From positions 1 to 64,000 of the forward strand of contig JAXLTL010000006.1 of the NCBI GenBank assembly GCA_046330075.1: 64,000 bases of DNA, read 5' to 3'. Made by a program: the position numbers and the translations under genes. The DNA comes from JAJTFW01 sp046330075. GTDB taxonomy: Bacteria; Bacteroidota; Bacteroidia; AKYH767-A; OLB10. The notes beneath the pieces were generated by a model that was not told the origin of the DNA, did no database searches, and saw nothing but the letters and a program-made list of their open reading frames with translations. Below, piece by piece: positions 36,401-42,903 of this stretch; the first letter of the stretch is position 1; each line of letters opens with the position of its first letter.

Positions 36401-38134
36401 AGCGTGAACGGCGACTGTGATGACCAGGCGGCTACTACTTATCCGGGTGCCACTGAGATTTGCGGAAACAATATTGATGATAACTGCGATGGAAGTATCG
36501 ATGAAAACTGTGCTTGCGCCAATCCGCCAACTGCAAATGCAGGCGGACCTCAGACAATTTGTTCAGGTAATCAGGTCGATCTCGTAGGATCAATCGGAGG
36601 TTCGGCATCCAATGCTACCTGGTCAAGTTCCGGCAGCGGTTCTTTCAGTCCGGGTGCAAACAGTCTGGTTACTGCATATGTTCCTTCTGCTGCTGATATT
36701 GCGGCAGGATCAGTAACACTTACTTTAACTACCAATACAACCCTGGCATGTCCTGCCGGAATAAGTTCGGCAGTGATTACTTTCATTCCGACACCGGTCA
36801 TAGGTGCCATCAGCGGACCTTCTGCATTGTGTAATCCTGTAGGACAACTGATCAGCTACTCAGTAGCCGCTGTTCCCGGTGCAGTTGCTTACAACTGGAC
36901 AGTACCCGCCGGCACGATGATCATGTCGGGACAAGGAACAACAAATCTGGTTGTGAAATGGCCATTCAGTGCAATCCATGCCGGTGTCAATGGAAATATT
37001 TGTGTGAGTGCTTCACTTACTTCAGGTTGTAATACCAATGTTAGTTGCTTGCCTGTTGCGGTACAGTTAACAGCGCCGGTAATGCCGCCAAGTATTTCCG
37101 GTATCAATAATCTCTGTCCTGGCGATGTGGCTACCTACAGTGTTGCAGCTGTTGCGCGCGCTACTTCGTATGCCTGGGTGGTGCCGGCAGGAATGACCAT
37201 CACTTCAGGTCAGGGAACAAACGTTATCAATGTACTGGTTGATGGAGCATTTACCGGTGGAAGCATCTCCGTTTCAGGGTCAAATATTTGCGGAGCCGGA
37301 CCTGCTCGTTCAAGAACGGTTGCGCTTAACATTCCGAAAACACCATCTGTGATTACCGGACCTGCGTCAGGCGTGTGCGGATCATCAGGAGTGTATTATT
37401 ACATCAACCCAGTGCTCAATGCATCCTATTATACCTGGACACTGCCAGCCGGAGCTACTATTGTAGGACCTGCAAACGGTACCGGAATTACAGTTGATTT
37501 CAGCGGCTCGTTCAATACGGGAGCGATTACAGTGGTAGCCAACAGCTCTTGCGGAACCAGTGCAGTGCGAAGCCTCACCGTATATGGTAAACCGTTTATC
37601 AGCGGTCTGATTAACGGATCATCAAGTGTATGTGCTGGAGCAACTGAAACCTACTCGGTGGCCACGGTTGCCGGAGCTACCAACTATGCCTGGACCGTTC
37701 CAGCCGGAGCAACGATAACAAGTGGACAGGGGACTAAGTCGATACAGGTTCAGTTCGGATCAACTTCTGGAACAGGCAAGAAAGTATCACTCACGGTATC
37801 TAACGGCTGCGGATCTACGACGAAGTCGCTGGCCGGAATCAGCATAAACTCATGTCCGAGGTTGGATGAAAGCAGCAGCTTCAGGTTCTCTATGTATCCG
37901 AATCCGGCTACAGATTATGTGAAACTCGAAGTGTACAGTTCAATCAATGACGAAGCGAGCATTACGGTGTATGACCTTTCAGGGCGTGCTGTAATCCGCA
38001 AAGCAATGGTGCTGACAGCAGGAGAGAATACTGTTTCTTTGGAAACAGCAGAACTCTCAAAAGGCATTTATATGCTTGAAATAGCAACCGGAGAAAACGG
38101 ATCTGTGAAACAGCGATTGATGATTGGACAATAA
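30401..38134 (+). CDS. Giant subtilase-like T9SS protein (2577 aa) with LamG, MBG, MopE and PKD-like modules
   Basis: Order: signal peptide (1-30); beta-sandwich and Ig-like domains (~31-620); LamG (~630-830); S8-type domain (~1015-1440) with D1033 (GVISDSYN), N1159 (SAAGNYG) and S1379 (GTSCAAPH); IPT/TIG-like (~1445-1540); MBG-type domain (~1545-1690); a run of twelve ALVN-type hexapeptides (~1695-1806); MBG remainder (~1850-1970); one MopE-type Ca-binding motif (DHDGDGYG ... NIDDNCDG, ~1975-2038); five PKD-like domains (~2040-2485); T9SS sorting domain (~2487-2577, MYPNPATDYVKLEV, SKGIYMLEIATG). The HGTH His of classical subtilases is not seen; GTRTDEGRAMLQIVHDVAP occupies its place. Secreted and surface-anchored; substrate unknown. 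No clear -7 box upstream. Confidence 0.88.
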   Translation: MKTDLKFVNRKVKWSLLLAMMTIVTSLQAQNYYLNFDGQPQYTNYWQENGYNWSVDLNNSSFISPGLSISGNNKLEMAQGTTVLEACRIFNAQTVFLRAENFSNGIQMIVVKGEQVPGVTYDSLIVTGILNANPNTYIPVNIPWPGIKRLVFEVQENPTPNQPVGILFADSLAYNITGIPCPPPVAVINNPIKQGYDQQFTHIELQNYSGSCLSFQWQLDSGLGFQNIPVNNGNFFGDNLPYVDIFTTTLAMDGWKFRCVVSDYCGTTISDTTELNVTVCTFTPVITASDSDGFVCIGDTVLLTATAGDGYYWSNDEMTQSIVFIPYYANEYTFNVNVDSAGCLANATYTLNVGSAPYVETTVFNPTCYGEEASVDIHEPIGTAFNSITGMGTFYTTFTGPDTTIVYIVTGDNGCVTNVPVTYTQPAPITISGFSMTPASCPESYDGILSVLGISGGTPNENYASGYYITAYSPLDFFSTTDGNFNAIRPGAYEITIYDQNFCGLYIDTPVVVTTTSNLAVSLSPINQVVCGVTGTALITASGGVGPLEYEVWENDVQISAENAVTDTASLSISVGSNYYVVVNDGVCTNSSSTITSTAEALPPPAILANGSLNFCSGTTLSLSINTDGGSALQFDGVDDRVTGNDPNLPTAGDDFTIEGWIKPDITNQNAVIFSYGDTSNNNLVELRYTNGHISIGNGGIGNIPVNAGEWTHVALMAGPFGWDLLVNGVDDYGNEGGYEIDSLNFSIGGPLDGTPGSFFKGKIDELRVWSSNLSNASLINNAMYTLDTATANLPVMFRMDEGSGLTTKNAKLPLLLGGVLENGVQWTTDAAPINNYNYISWSTGATGDSTGVSAAGNYSVFVTSMGGCSVQSSIDVTLQTCITPYYPPPGGGKITDLIGPELTQLYINQNNLDPDSVADIYNILSDSVFIEVIVNSGKFDSTLALLQTPPYGMTDTIDNGQNEFIITGKFPIANLTKLDSLPSLINYCRPYYPPVAASGIAYSNGDISMISDSARSAFGVSGAGVKIGVISDSYNTIAGNPALANVVNGDLPGTGNAAHPTPVEVLLDYPYGTRTDEGRAMLQIVHDVAPDATLAFRTGFVSAGDFAEAVRELRDANCDIIVDDVTYITEPFFQDGLVARAVNEVRNDSVAYFSAAGNYGSKSYAATFNPVPAPAGLTGTAHDFGGGDIYQSINLAAGNYTVVLQWNDSIYSLGQLPGAQHDLDIYLTDDAGSILFGFNRKNNWGDPIEVLPFTVSGSGQANIMVVKSWGVGNPEFKYIVFRGEMQIMEYSSTGSATLVGQANADGAMAVGAVLYTNTPAYGVNPPTPASFSSRGGAPVYGVVRNKPDFMAPNGINTTVSLGGQNIDGDAFPNFFGTSCAAPHAAAMAALVKEGRNKFYSLDMGPEELRTLMQSTAIDMGDPGFDYTNGYGFVQADKALESFAQPKPVITNIVLPNATDTPGVAPMTVTIEGNYLRPTSKVILRDDTIPAVLVDESAMTASIPVFEGNPPLYVYTPSITPSNLDGGISDTLYFFPNIKQHVLVIADDKSKKYGEALPQFTATVLVDSVPYQSLGLTLADLGLDDLTFITPATTSSNVSQYFIQPVMVPLDLNDSNDVVRNELYDYEMVNGLLAIEKMPLTITANDTTLIYGDKIDSLTFTYDYDTTNVPAADRAAFLSSLSNDHQSNLAENALALVDARALVNGRALVNADLDNLSMMASARALVNARALVNARALVNSVVYDTTDIVDVAVASVFNYQVDDEVASLVSARALVNARALVNARALVNGSAIVNARALVNGSPIVNSNSVSDSTNNNIMAIIDTADIAAPANDTLYEFKPITVITGINVGTHMIVPGAFVSPNFDVTYQIGDLIILPDTLVVTANDTTGGCGDVPSFTSEITGFDYSDADSNIIATPASYTIEQGGAPVSVATAEQGGVFDIVPYGMVLNNPADYVVSYVNGVLTMPVQYTYYADHDGDGYGHSDSILIVCDPVAPAGYVSVNGDCDDQAATTYPGATEICGNNIDDNCDGSIDENCACANPPTANAGGPQTICSGNQVDLVGSIGGSASNATWSSSGSGSFSPGANSLVTAYVPSAADIAAGSVTLTLTTNTTLACPAGISSAVITFIPTPVIGAISGPSALCNPVGQLISYSVAAVPGAVAYNWTVPAGTMIMSGQGTTNLVVKWPFSAIHAGVNGNICVSASLTSGCNTNVSCLPVAVQLTAPVMPPSISGINNLCPGDVATYSVAAVARATSYAWVVPAGMTITSGQGTNVINVLVDGAFTGGSISVSGSNICGAGPARSRTVALNIPKTPSVITGPASGVCGSSGVYYYINPVLNASYYTWTLPAGATIVGPANGTGITVDFSGSFNTGAITVVANSSCGTSAVRSLTVYGKPFISGLINGSSSVCAGATETYSVATVAGATNYAWTVPAGATITSGQGTKSIQVQFGSTSGTGKKVSLTVSNGCGSTTKSLAGISINSCPRLDESSSFRFSMYPNPATDYVKLEVYSSINDEASITVYDLSGRAVIRKAMVLTAGENTVSLETAELSKGIYMLEIATGENGSVKQRLMIGQ

Positions 38135-38169
38135 AAATTCTATCCGCCTGTGGCGGAGGTAAACTGTTC

Positions 38170-38200
38170 AACGAATGCCGGTCCAAAGCCGGCATTCGTT
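38170..38200 (+). terminator. Hairpin after the giant subtilase-like gene
   Basis: AACGAATGCCGG (38170-38181) pairs perfectly with CCGGCATTCGTT (38189-38200), 7-nt loop, then ATTATAAAT. It lies 35 bp after the stop. A smaller stem (TCCGCC-TGT-GGCGGA, 38143-38157) precedes it. Confidence 0.75.
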
Positions 38201-38250
38201 ATTATAAATGTTCTAAACCTTAGTTGCCATATCCGTTTTGTCGATCCTTT

Positions 38251-38846
38251 CATGGCCGAAAATCCCCTTCACATCAACCCCGAAGGGGTTGACCTTTATA
38301 CTTAACCACTCCATTGCCGAAGATGCCCTTCACATCAACCCCGAATGGGTTGACCTTTATACTTAACCACTCCATTGCCGAAGATGCCCTTCACATCAAC
38401 CCCAATGGGGTTGACATTTATACTTAACCACTCCATTGCCGAAGATGCCCTTCACATCAACCCCAATGGGGTTGACATTTATACTTAACCACTCCATTGC
38501 CGAAAATCCCCTTCACATCAACCCCAACGGGGTTGACCTTTATACTTAACCACTCCATTGCCGAAGATGCCCTTCACATCAACCCCGAAGGGGTTGACCT
38601 TTATACTTAACCACTCCATTGCCGAAGATACCCTTCACATCAACCCCGAAGGGGTTGACCTTTATACTTAACCACTCCATTGCCGAAGATACCCTTCACA
38701 TCAACCCCGAAGGGGTTGACCTTTATACTTAACCACTCCATTGCCGAAGATGCCCTTCACATCAACCCCGAAGGGGTTGACCTTTATACTTAACCACTCC
38801 ATTGCCGAAGATGCCCTTCACATCAACCCCAACGGGTTGACCTTTT
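38251..38846 (+). repeat. 61-bp tandem array, ~10 units
   Basis: Unit: AACCACTCCATTGCCGAAG, then atgcccttcacat, then CAACCCCGAAGGGGTTGA, then cctttatactt. Period is 61 bp, shown by the steady one-base shift per 60-base line. Each unit carries the stem CAACCCC-GAA-GGGGTTG, with GAA, AAT and AAC loops and a few substitutions. No start codons or ribosome sites recur, so it is not coding. There is no unique spacer between units, so it is not a CRISPR. Confidence 0.9.
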
Positions 38847-39480
38847 TAACCACGAGCATCGCTCGTGGTTAAAAAAGCGCGAGTTGTCACAACCCCGAAG
38901 GGGTTGACTAAAAGCCCTTCGGGCGAAGCCCGAAGGAGGCGTCCGCGATTTCATGTTTTTATCAGTGCACTCTTCAGGACAGGCTTCGCCGGTCCTCCTG
39001 CCTGCCTGCCGGCCGGCATCTTTTCCGGATTTCAAAAACAAAGTGCAAGAGTTCAGGATTCTGAATTTTTGAATCCGAAAAAGCACTGCTTCAACCCCAA
39101 CGGGGTTGAATTTATTAACCACGAGCAAAGCTCGTGGTTAATAAGGAGTGACCATCTCTAAACCCTGAAGGGTTGAATCAAGGCCTTCGTGCACAGCACG
39201 AAGGGATGGGTAAATGTCTTCATGTATTTATTAGTGCATTTTTGGGAATGGCTACGCCGGTCCCTTCTTTTCCGGATTTCAAAACAAAGTGCAAGGGTTC
39301 AGAATCCTGAACCCTTGCAACGCCTTCCGTGGTTTTTCGCACTCGAAGGGAATGGCTACGCCGGTCCCATCTTTGCCGGATTGCAAATGAAAAAACCACG
39401 AAAGGCGAAGCCTTCCGTGGTTTTTGTTTATATAAATTATGTCTCAAGCAAGCTTGGACAAAATTTATATAAACAAACCC
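38847..39480. repeat. Stem-loop-rich block A, duplicated at ~40317-40955
   Basis: A series of perfect or near-perfect hairpins: AACCACGAGC-atc-GCTCGTGGTT, CCCTTCGGGCGAAGCCCGAAGG, AACCACGAGCaaaGCTCGTGGTT, CCTTCGTGcacagCACGAAGG, GGGTTCAGgatCCTGAACCC-like, CCACGaaaggcgaagccttcCGTGG, and a long AT-rich hairpin at ~39421-39476 with 16-bp arms TTTGTTTATATAAATT. The whole block recurs ~1465 bp downstream with mostly homopolymer-length differences. Open frames here are by-products. No RNA family is recognised. Confidence 0.85.
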
Positions 39481-40089
39481 ACTTTCGCCGTGGTTTTTCA
39501 TTTATCAGGCACTCGAAGGACTCCTGCCGCCGGCGGCAGGAACCTCAACCAACAGAATACATTACACAGGTTGAGAGATATAGGCTAAAAACCCGACTAT
39601 CGCCGTGGTTTTTTCATTTATCAGTGCACTCGAAGGGACTCCCTGCCTGCCGGCAGGCAGGGAACCCTCCAACCAACAGAATACATTACACAAGGTTGAG
39701 AGATATAGGCTAAATAAAAACCACGACTATCGCCGTGGTTTTTTCATTTATCAGTGCACTCGAAGGGACTCCCTGCCTGCCGGCAGGCAGGGAACCCTCC
39801 AACCAACAGAATACATTACACAAGGTTGAGAGATATAGGCTAAATAAAAACCACGACTATCGCCGTGGTTTTTTCATTTATCAGTGCACTCGAAGGGACT
39901 CCCTGCCTGCCGGCAGGCAGGGAACCCTCCAACCAACAGAATACATTACACAAGGTTGAGAGATATAGGCTAAATAAAAACCACGACTATCGCCGTGGTT
40001 TTTTCATTTATCAGTGCACTCGAAGGGACTCCCTGCCTGCCGGCAGGCAGGGAACCCTCCAACCAACAGAATACATTACACAAGGTTGC
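39480..40089 (-). repeat. 130-bp tandem array of tRNA-Arg 3' halves plus terminator
   Basis: Five units, the last four spaced exactly 130 bp. Each contains, in tRNA-Arg orientation (minus), the tRNA sequence from just after the anticodon to the discriminator base, then the tRNA's own terminator hairpin (AAAAACCACG / CGTGGTTTTT). tRNA-like parts lie at 39509-39558, 39625-39682, 39755-39812, 39885-39942 and 40015-40072. Inside each T-loop the two bases CG are replaced by a palindrome: 18 bp in the first (39523-39540) and 22 bp in the others (39641-39662, 39771-39792, 39901-39922, 40031-40052), with core CCTGCCTGCCGGCAGGCAGG. Confidence 0.88.
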
Positions 40090-40316
40090 CGAAGATACCC
40101 TTCACATCAACCCCGAAGGGGTTGACCTTTATACTTAACCACTCCATTGCCGAAGATACCCTTCACATCAACCCCGAAGGGGTTGACCTTTATACTTAAC
40201 CACTCCATTGCCGAAGATGCCCTTCACATCAACCCCGAAGGGGTTGACCTTTATACTTAACCACTCCATTGCCGAAGATGCCCTTCACATCAACCCCAAC
40301 GGGGTTGACCTTTTTT
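40086..40316 (+). repeat. Second 61-bp array, 4 units
   Basis: Same unit as 38251-38846. The left junction is abrupt: the tRNA-type repeat reads ACACAAGGTTG and continues directly as CCGAAG of the 61-bp unit, sharing TTG with the unit's own CCATTGCCGAAG. It is followed by block B. Confidence 0.88.
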
Positions 40317-40955
40317 TAACCACGAGCATCGCTCGTGGTTAAAAAAAAGCGCGAGTTGTCACAACCCCGAAGGGGTTGACTAAAAGCCCTTCGGGCGAAG
40401 CCCGAAGGGAGGCGTCCGCGATTTCATGTTTTTATCAGTGCACTCTTCAGGACAGGCTTCGCCGGTCCTCCTGCCTGCCTGCCGGCCGGCATCTTTTCCG
40501 GATTTCAAAAACAAAGTGCAAGAGTTCAGGATTCTGAATTTTTGAATCCGAAAAAAGCACTGCTTCAACCCCAACGGGGTTGAATTTATTAACCACGAGC
40601 AAAGCTCGTGGTTAATAAGGAGTGACCATCTCTAAACCCTGAAGGGGTTGAATCAAGGCCTTCGTGCACAGCACGAAGGGATGGGTAAATGTCTTCATGT
40701 ATTTATTAGTGCATTTTTGGGAATGGCTACGCCGGTCCCTTCTTTTCCGGATTTCAAAAACAAAGTGCAAGGGTTCAGAATCCTGAACCCTTGCAACGCC
40801 TTCCGTGGTTTTTCGCACTCGAAGGGAATGGCTACGCCGGTCCCATCTTTGCCGGATTGCAAATGAAAAAACCACGAAAGGCGAAGCCTTCCGTGGTTTT
40901 TGTTTATATAAATTATGTCTCAAGCAAGCTTGGACAAAATTTATATAAACAAAAA
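40317..40955. repeat. Stem-loop-rich block B, copy of block A
   Basis: Same hairpin series in the same order as 38847-39480, with the long AT hairpin at ~40897-40952. At every homopolymer that differs between the blocks, this copy is the longer one (for example seven against five Ts before the first AACCACGAGC hairpin). No gene is supported. Confidence 0.85.
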
Positions 40956-40989
40956 CCGCAGCTTTCGCCGTGGTTTTTTCATTTATCAG

Positions 40990-41047
40990 TGCACTCGAAG
41001 GGACTCCCTGCCTGCCGGCAGGCAGGGAACCCTCCAACCAACAGAAT
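40990..41047 (-). pseudogene. Sixth tRNA-Arg 3' half with palindrome in the T-loop
   Basis: Identical in build to those in the 39480-40089 array: acceptor and T-stem 3' strand, 22-bp palindrome at 41006-41027, then T-stem 5' strand and anticodon-stem 3' strand ending at AGAAT. It is exactly 130 bp from the intact tRNA-Arg (41120-41193), and the sequence between is the shared repeat flank. Confidence 0.85.
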
Positions 41048-41080
41048 ACATTACACAAGGTTGAGAGATATAGGCTAAAT

Positions 41081-41109
41081 AAAAACCACGACTATCGCCG
41101 CGGTTTTTT
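41081..41109 (-). terminator. Terminator of tRNA-Arg
   Basis: On the minus strand, AAAAAACCGCG and CGTGGTTTTT form a stem (one G-U pair) followed by a T-run, 11 bp past the tRNA 3' end. All repeat units downstream carry the same hairpin with a fully complementary stem. Confidence 0.75.
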
Positions 41110-41119
41110 CATTTATCAG

Positions 41120-41193
41120 TGCACCCGAAGGGACTCGAACCCCCAACCAACAGAATCGGAATCTGTCATTCTATCCAATTGAACTACGAGTGC
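41120..41193 (-). tRNA. tRNA-Arg(CCG)
   Basis: 74 nt, minus strand. Acceptor GCACTCG / CGGGTGC with discriminator A; D-arm GTTC-AATTGGATA-GAAT; anticodon arm ACAGA-TTCCGAT-TCTGT with anticodon CCG (reads CGG); T-arm GGGGG-TTCGAGT-CCCTT. CCA is not encoded. Its 3' half is the source of the downstream degenerate array. Confidence 0.96.
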
Positions 41194-41214
41194 ATTATTT
41201 GCTTCATCATTACA

Positions 41215-41256
41215 GCCGTGCAGTGTATTCCGCACAGCGGAATTCTACTGCACGGC
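41215..41256. repeat. Two-part perfect hairpin upstream of tRNA-Arg
   Basis: Outer arms GCCGTGCAG (41215-41223) and CTGCACGGC (41248-41256) enclose inner arms ATTCCGC (41227-41233) and GCGGAAT (41237-41243), each perfect, separated by 3-4 nt bulges. It lies 22 bp from the tRNA 5' end and resembles the other GC-rich palindromes here. Confidence 0.65.
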
Positions 41257-41351
41257 GAAATTAACCAAATGTGGGCTTCGTCGGGTATTTTTTATTGTTC
41301 CTGAATAAAAATAGAGGTATGCGATGGTTGATTTATTGAATGCGAACCCCT

Positions 41352-41500
41352 TTAAAAAGATAATGAGGATCCGAGTATAGCTCTGATCCTCATCTATCTA
41401 CTAAATAAATCTAACCAACACTGTGTTCAAACAGTTTCTTTCACTTTGTAAGGGGAGTGTGTCTTTAAGTCGTTGGCTGACTTGGTTTTTCTTTTTAAGG
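41352..41500 (-). ncRNA. Candidate small RNA (~145 nt) with own promoter and terminator
   Basis: In the 538-bp gap between tRNA-Arg and the gene ending at 41732, the minus strand has a perfect -7 box (TACATTTG, 41506-41513) and, ~115 bp downstream, a hairpin ATGAGGATC / GATCCTCAT (arms 41385-41393 and 41363-41371, inner GAG/CTC) followed by TTATCTTTTT. No open frame lies between. An internal stem ACTGT-ttgaac-ACAGT is visible. I cannot match it to a known family; the hairpin could instead be the terminator of the gene ending at 41732. The rest of 41514-41731 shows nothing. Confidence 0.3.
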
Positions 41501-41505
41501 GTAGG

Positions 41506-41513
41506 CAAATGTA
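41506..41513 (-). promoter_or_regulatory. -7 element TACATTTG without a downstream gene
   Basis: Perfect TAnnTTTG on the minus strand, facing the candidate small RNA and, farther on, tRNA-Arg. No TTG at ideal spacing. Confidence 0.35.
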
Positions 41514-41731
41514 GAAAGTCTCTTTCGTTTATTTGTCATAATTCAATCATTTTCAAGATATTTTAAATAAATACCTGTATATCAGTATTTTGAGTTTTAG
41601 GGGTAACGCTAACTAATTTGAGTTTGATTCAAGTAATTCCAGCCTCCTATAAGACGATTGGGAGCTTCATATTTTGTCTGATCCATCATACATTCGAAGG
41701 CATAATCGATCAGATAAAAAAGTGCCGGTAT

Positions 41732-42670
41732 TCAGGGAACCAGAATTTTATAAGAGCGGGATTCCCCGCTTTTTAGATAGAACCGGGTGAAATAGATGCC
41801 GGAACTCAGTTGTGGAAGCTGTATTTCACTTTGATCACGCTTCACGTTTAAACGTTGAAGCAATTTACCTTGTACATCCATCACTTCCAGAAAAATATCG
41901 TCCATTGGCTGAGTTGCAGGATGAATTAAAAGAGTGTTGTTGTTTGCGATGGTGTTTTGAAGTATATCTGATGCCAATGATTCATGATGATTCAATCCGG
42001 CAAATCCGCTAACGCAATAAAATGAAATTGGAACCACCGTTCCTGAATCAATTATACAAACAGTACGATAGTAGCTTCCTGATACAGAAACGATGGGCAC
42101 TTCAAAGGCTCCTTCAGAACAATCATAACCTTCTGTCCAGAATGCTCCACCTATGAAATTGAATTGACGTGTGCTGTCAGTTAACGATATATAGGTATAT
42201 GAAATGCTTGATAAAACAGCATAGCCTGTGTTATTCCAAAAATAAAAGGTATCTCCAGCCTGTAACGAGAAATCATAAATTAATTCTTCCGGGCCCGGCG
42301 GGTAGTATTGATATACTTTCCGTGTAGTTGTATCTTCTCTGAAAAATAATGACTGTTGGACCTCAACACTGTCTAAATAATAAGGAGGACAATAGGCCAC
42401 CTGATTAAAAGAAAAAATTGCCCGCTGAGAGGATTTATAGTAATGAAGGCTGTTAATTATAGTGTCGCCGAATATTCTTAATTCATAACCTGAAATATAA
42501 TTACAAATACTGGCGTTTGCTAACATGATCTGCCACTTGCGACCGTTGTGCAACATGGGCCTGTATCCGGGTTGTGCCTGGATATTTGAGAAAGCAAGTG
42601 TCAGCAAAATCAGAAGTAGTATTTTTTTCAAAATATGCTGGTATTGTACATCCAAAGGTATGAATTTCAT
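41732..42670 (-). CDS. Secreted protein of unknown function with T9SS sorting domain
   Basis: 312 aa. A signal peptide with a long n-region (hydrophobic core ILKKILLLILLTLAFSNIQAQ, cleavage near residue 33). The start at 42670 is the only Met before the core. The middle is beta-rich with aromatic Thr/Ser strands and several Cys (YDCSEGAFEVP, FYCVSGFAG). The C-terminal ~70 residues resemble a T9SS type A sorting domain (LLIHPATQPMDDIFLEV, VMDVQGKLLQRLNV, LSSGIYFTRFYLKSG, YKILVP), though the usual YPNP is replaced by IHPAT. Function unknown. It is AT-rich relative to its neighbours. Confidence 0.72.
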   Translation of the reverse strand: MKFIPLDVQYQHILKKILLLILLTLAFSNIQAQPGYRPMLHNGRKWQIMLANASICNYISGYELRIFGDTIINSLHYYKSSQRAIFSFNQVAYCPPYYLDSVEVQQSLFFREDTTTRKVYQYYPPGPEELIYDFSLQAGDTFYFWNNTGYAVLSSISYTYISLTDSTRQFNFIGGAFWTEGYDCSEGAFEVPIVSVSGSYYRTVCIIDSGTVVPISFYCVSGFAGLNHHESLASDILQNTIANNNTLLIHPATQPMDDIFLEVMDVQGKLLQRLNVKRDQSEIQLPQLSSGIYFTRFYLKSGESRSYKILVP

Positions 42671-42874
42671 TCCAGCGTTTTTTTAAAATTATATTCATTG
42701 ATTTTTTTCCGGTATTGATCTGTTATTCAGATCTTTCTATAGGGTTGCATTCAGTCGGGTGTTTTTTGATTTTACTCATTGTTGCCGTAGAACCTCCTTC
42801 GCTAATCGGCTAATTTGTTAATTATCAAATTAATAAGATGTAATTTATTTCGTGCAATCTCCGTTTTAAAACCC

Positions 42875-42882
42875 TATCTTTG
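42875..42882 (+). promoter_or_regulatory. -7 element TATCTTTG of the ABC-F gene
   Basis: Perfect TAnnTTTG 21 bp upstream of the ATG at 42904, giving a leader of ~15 nt. An in-frame TTG at 42880 lies inside this box and would therefore not be transcribed, which argues for the ATG start. Confidence 0.6.
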
Positions 42883-42903
42883 CAGCCCCAAAAACTGCTC
42901 AAA

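Noticed and set aside
38251..40316. CRISPR array
   Set aside because: The 61-bp and 130-bp repeats follow each other without unique spacers, and no cas gene is in the window.
39189..41182. Open frames with LPAGR/ACRQAG peptides as small proteins
   Set aside because: They are translations of the tandem repeats and of the GC-rich palindrome; starts and stops recur only because the DNA repeats, and the frames overlap tRNA fragments.
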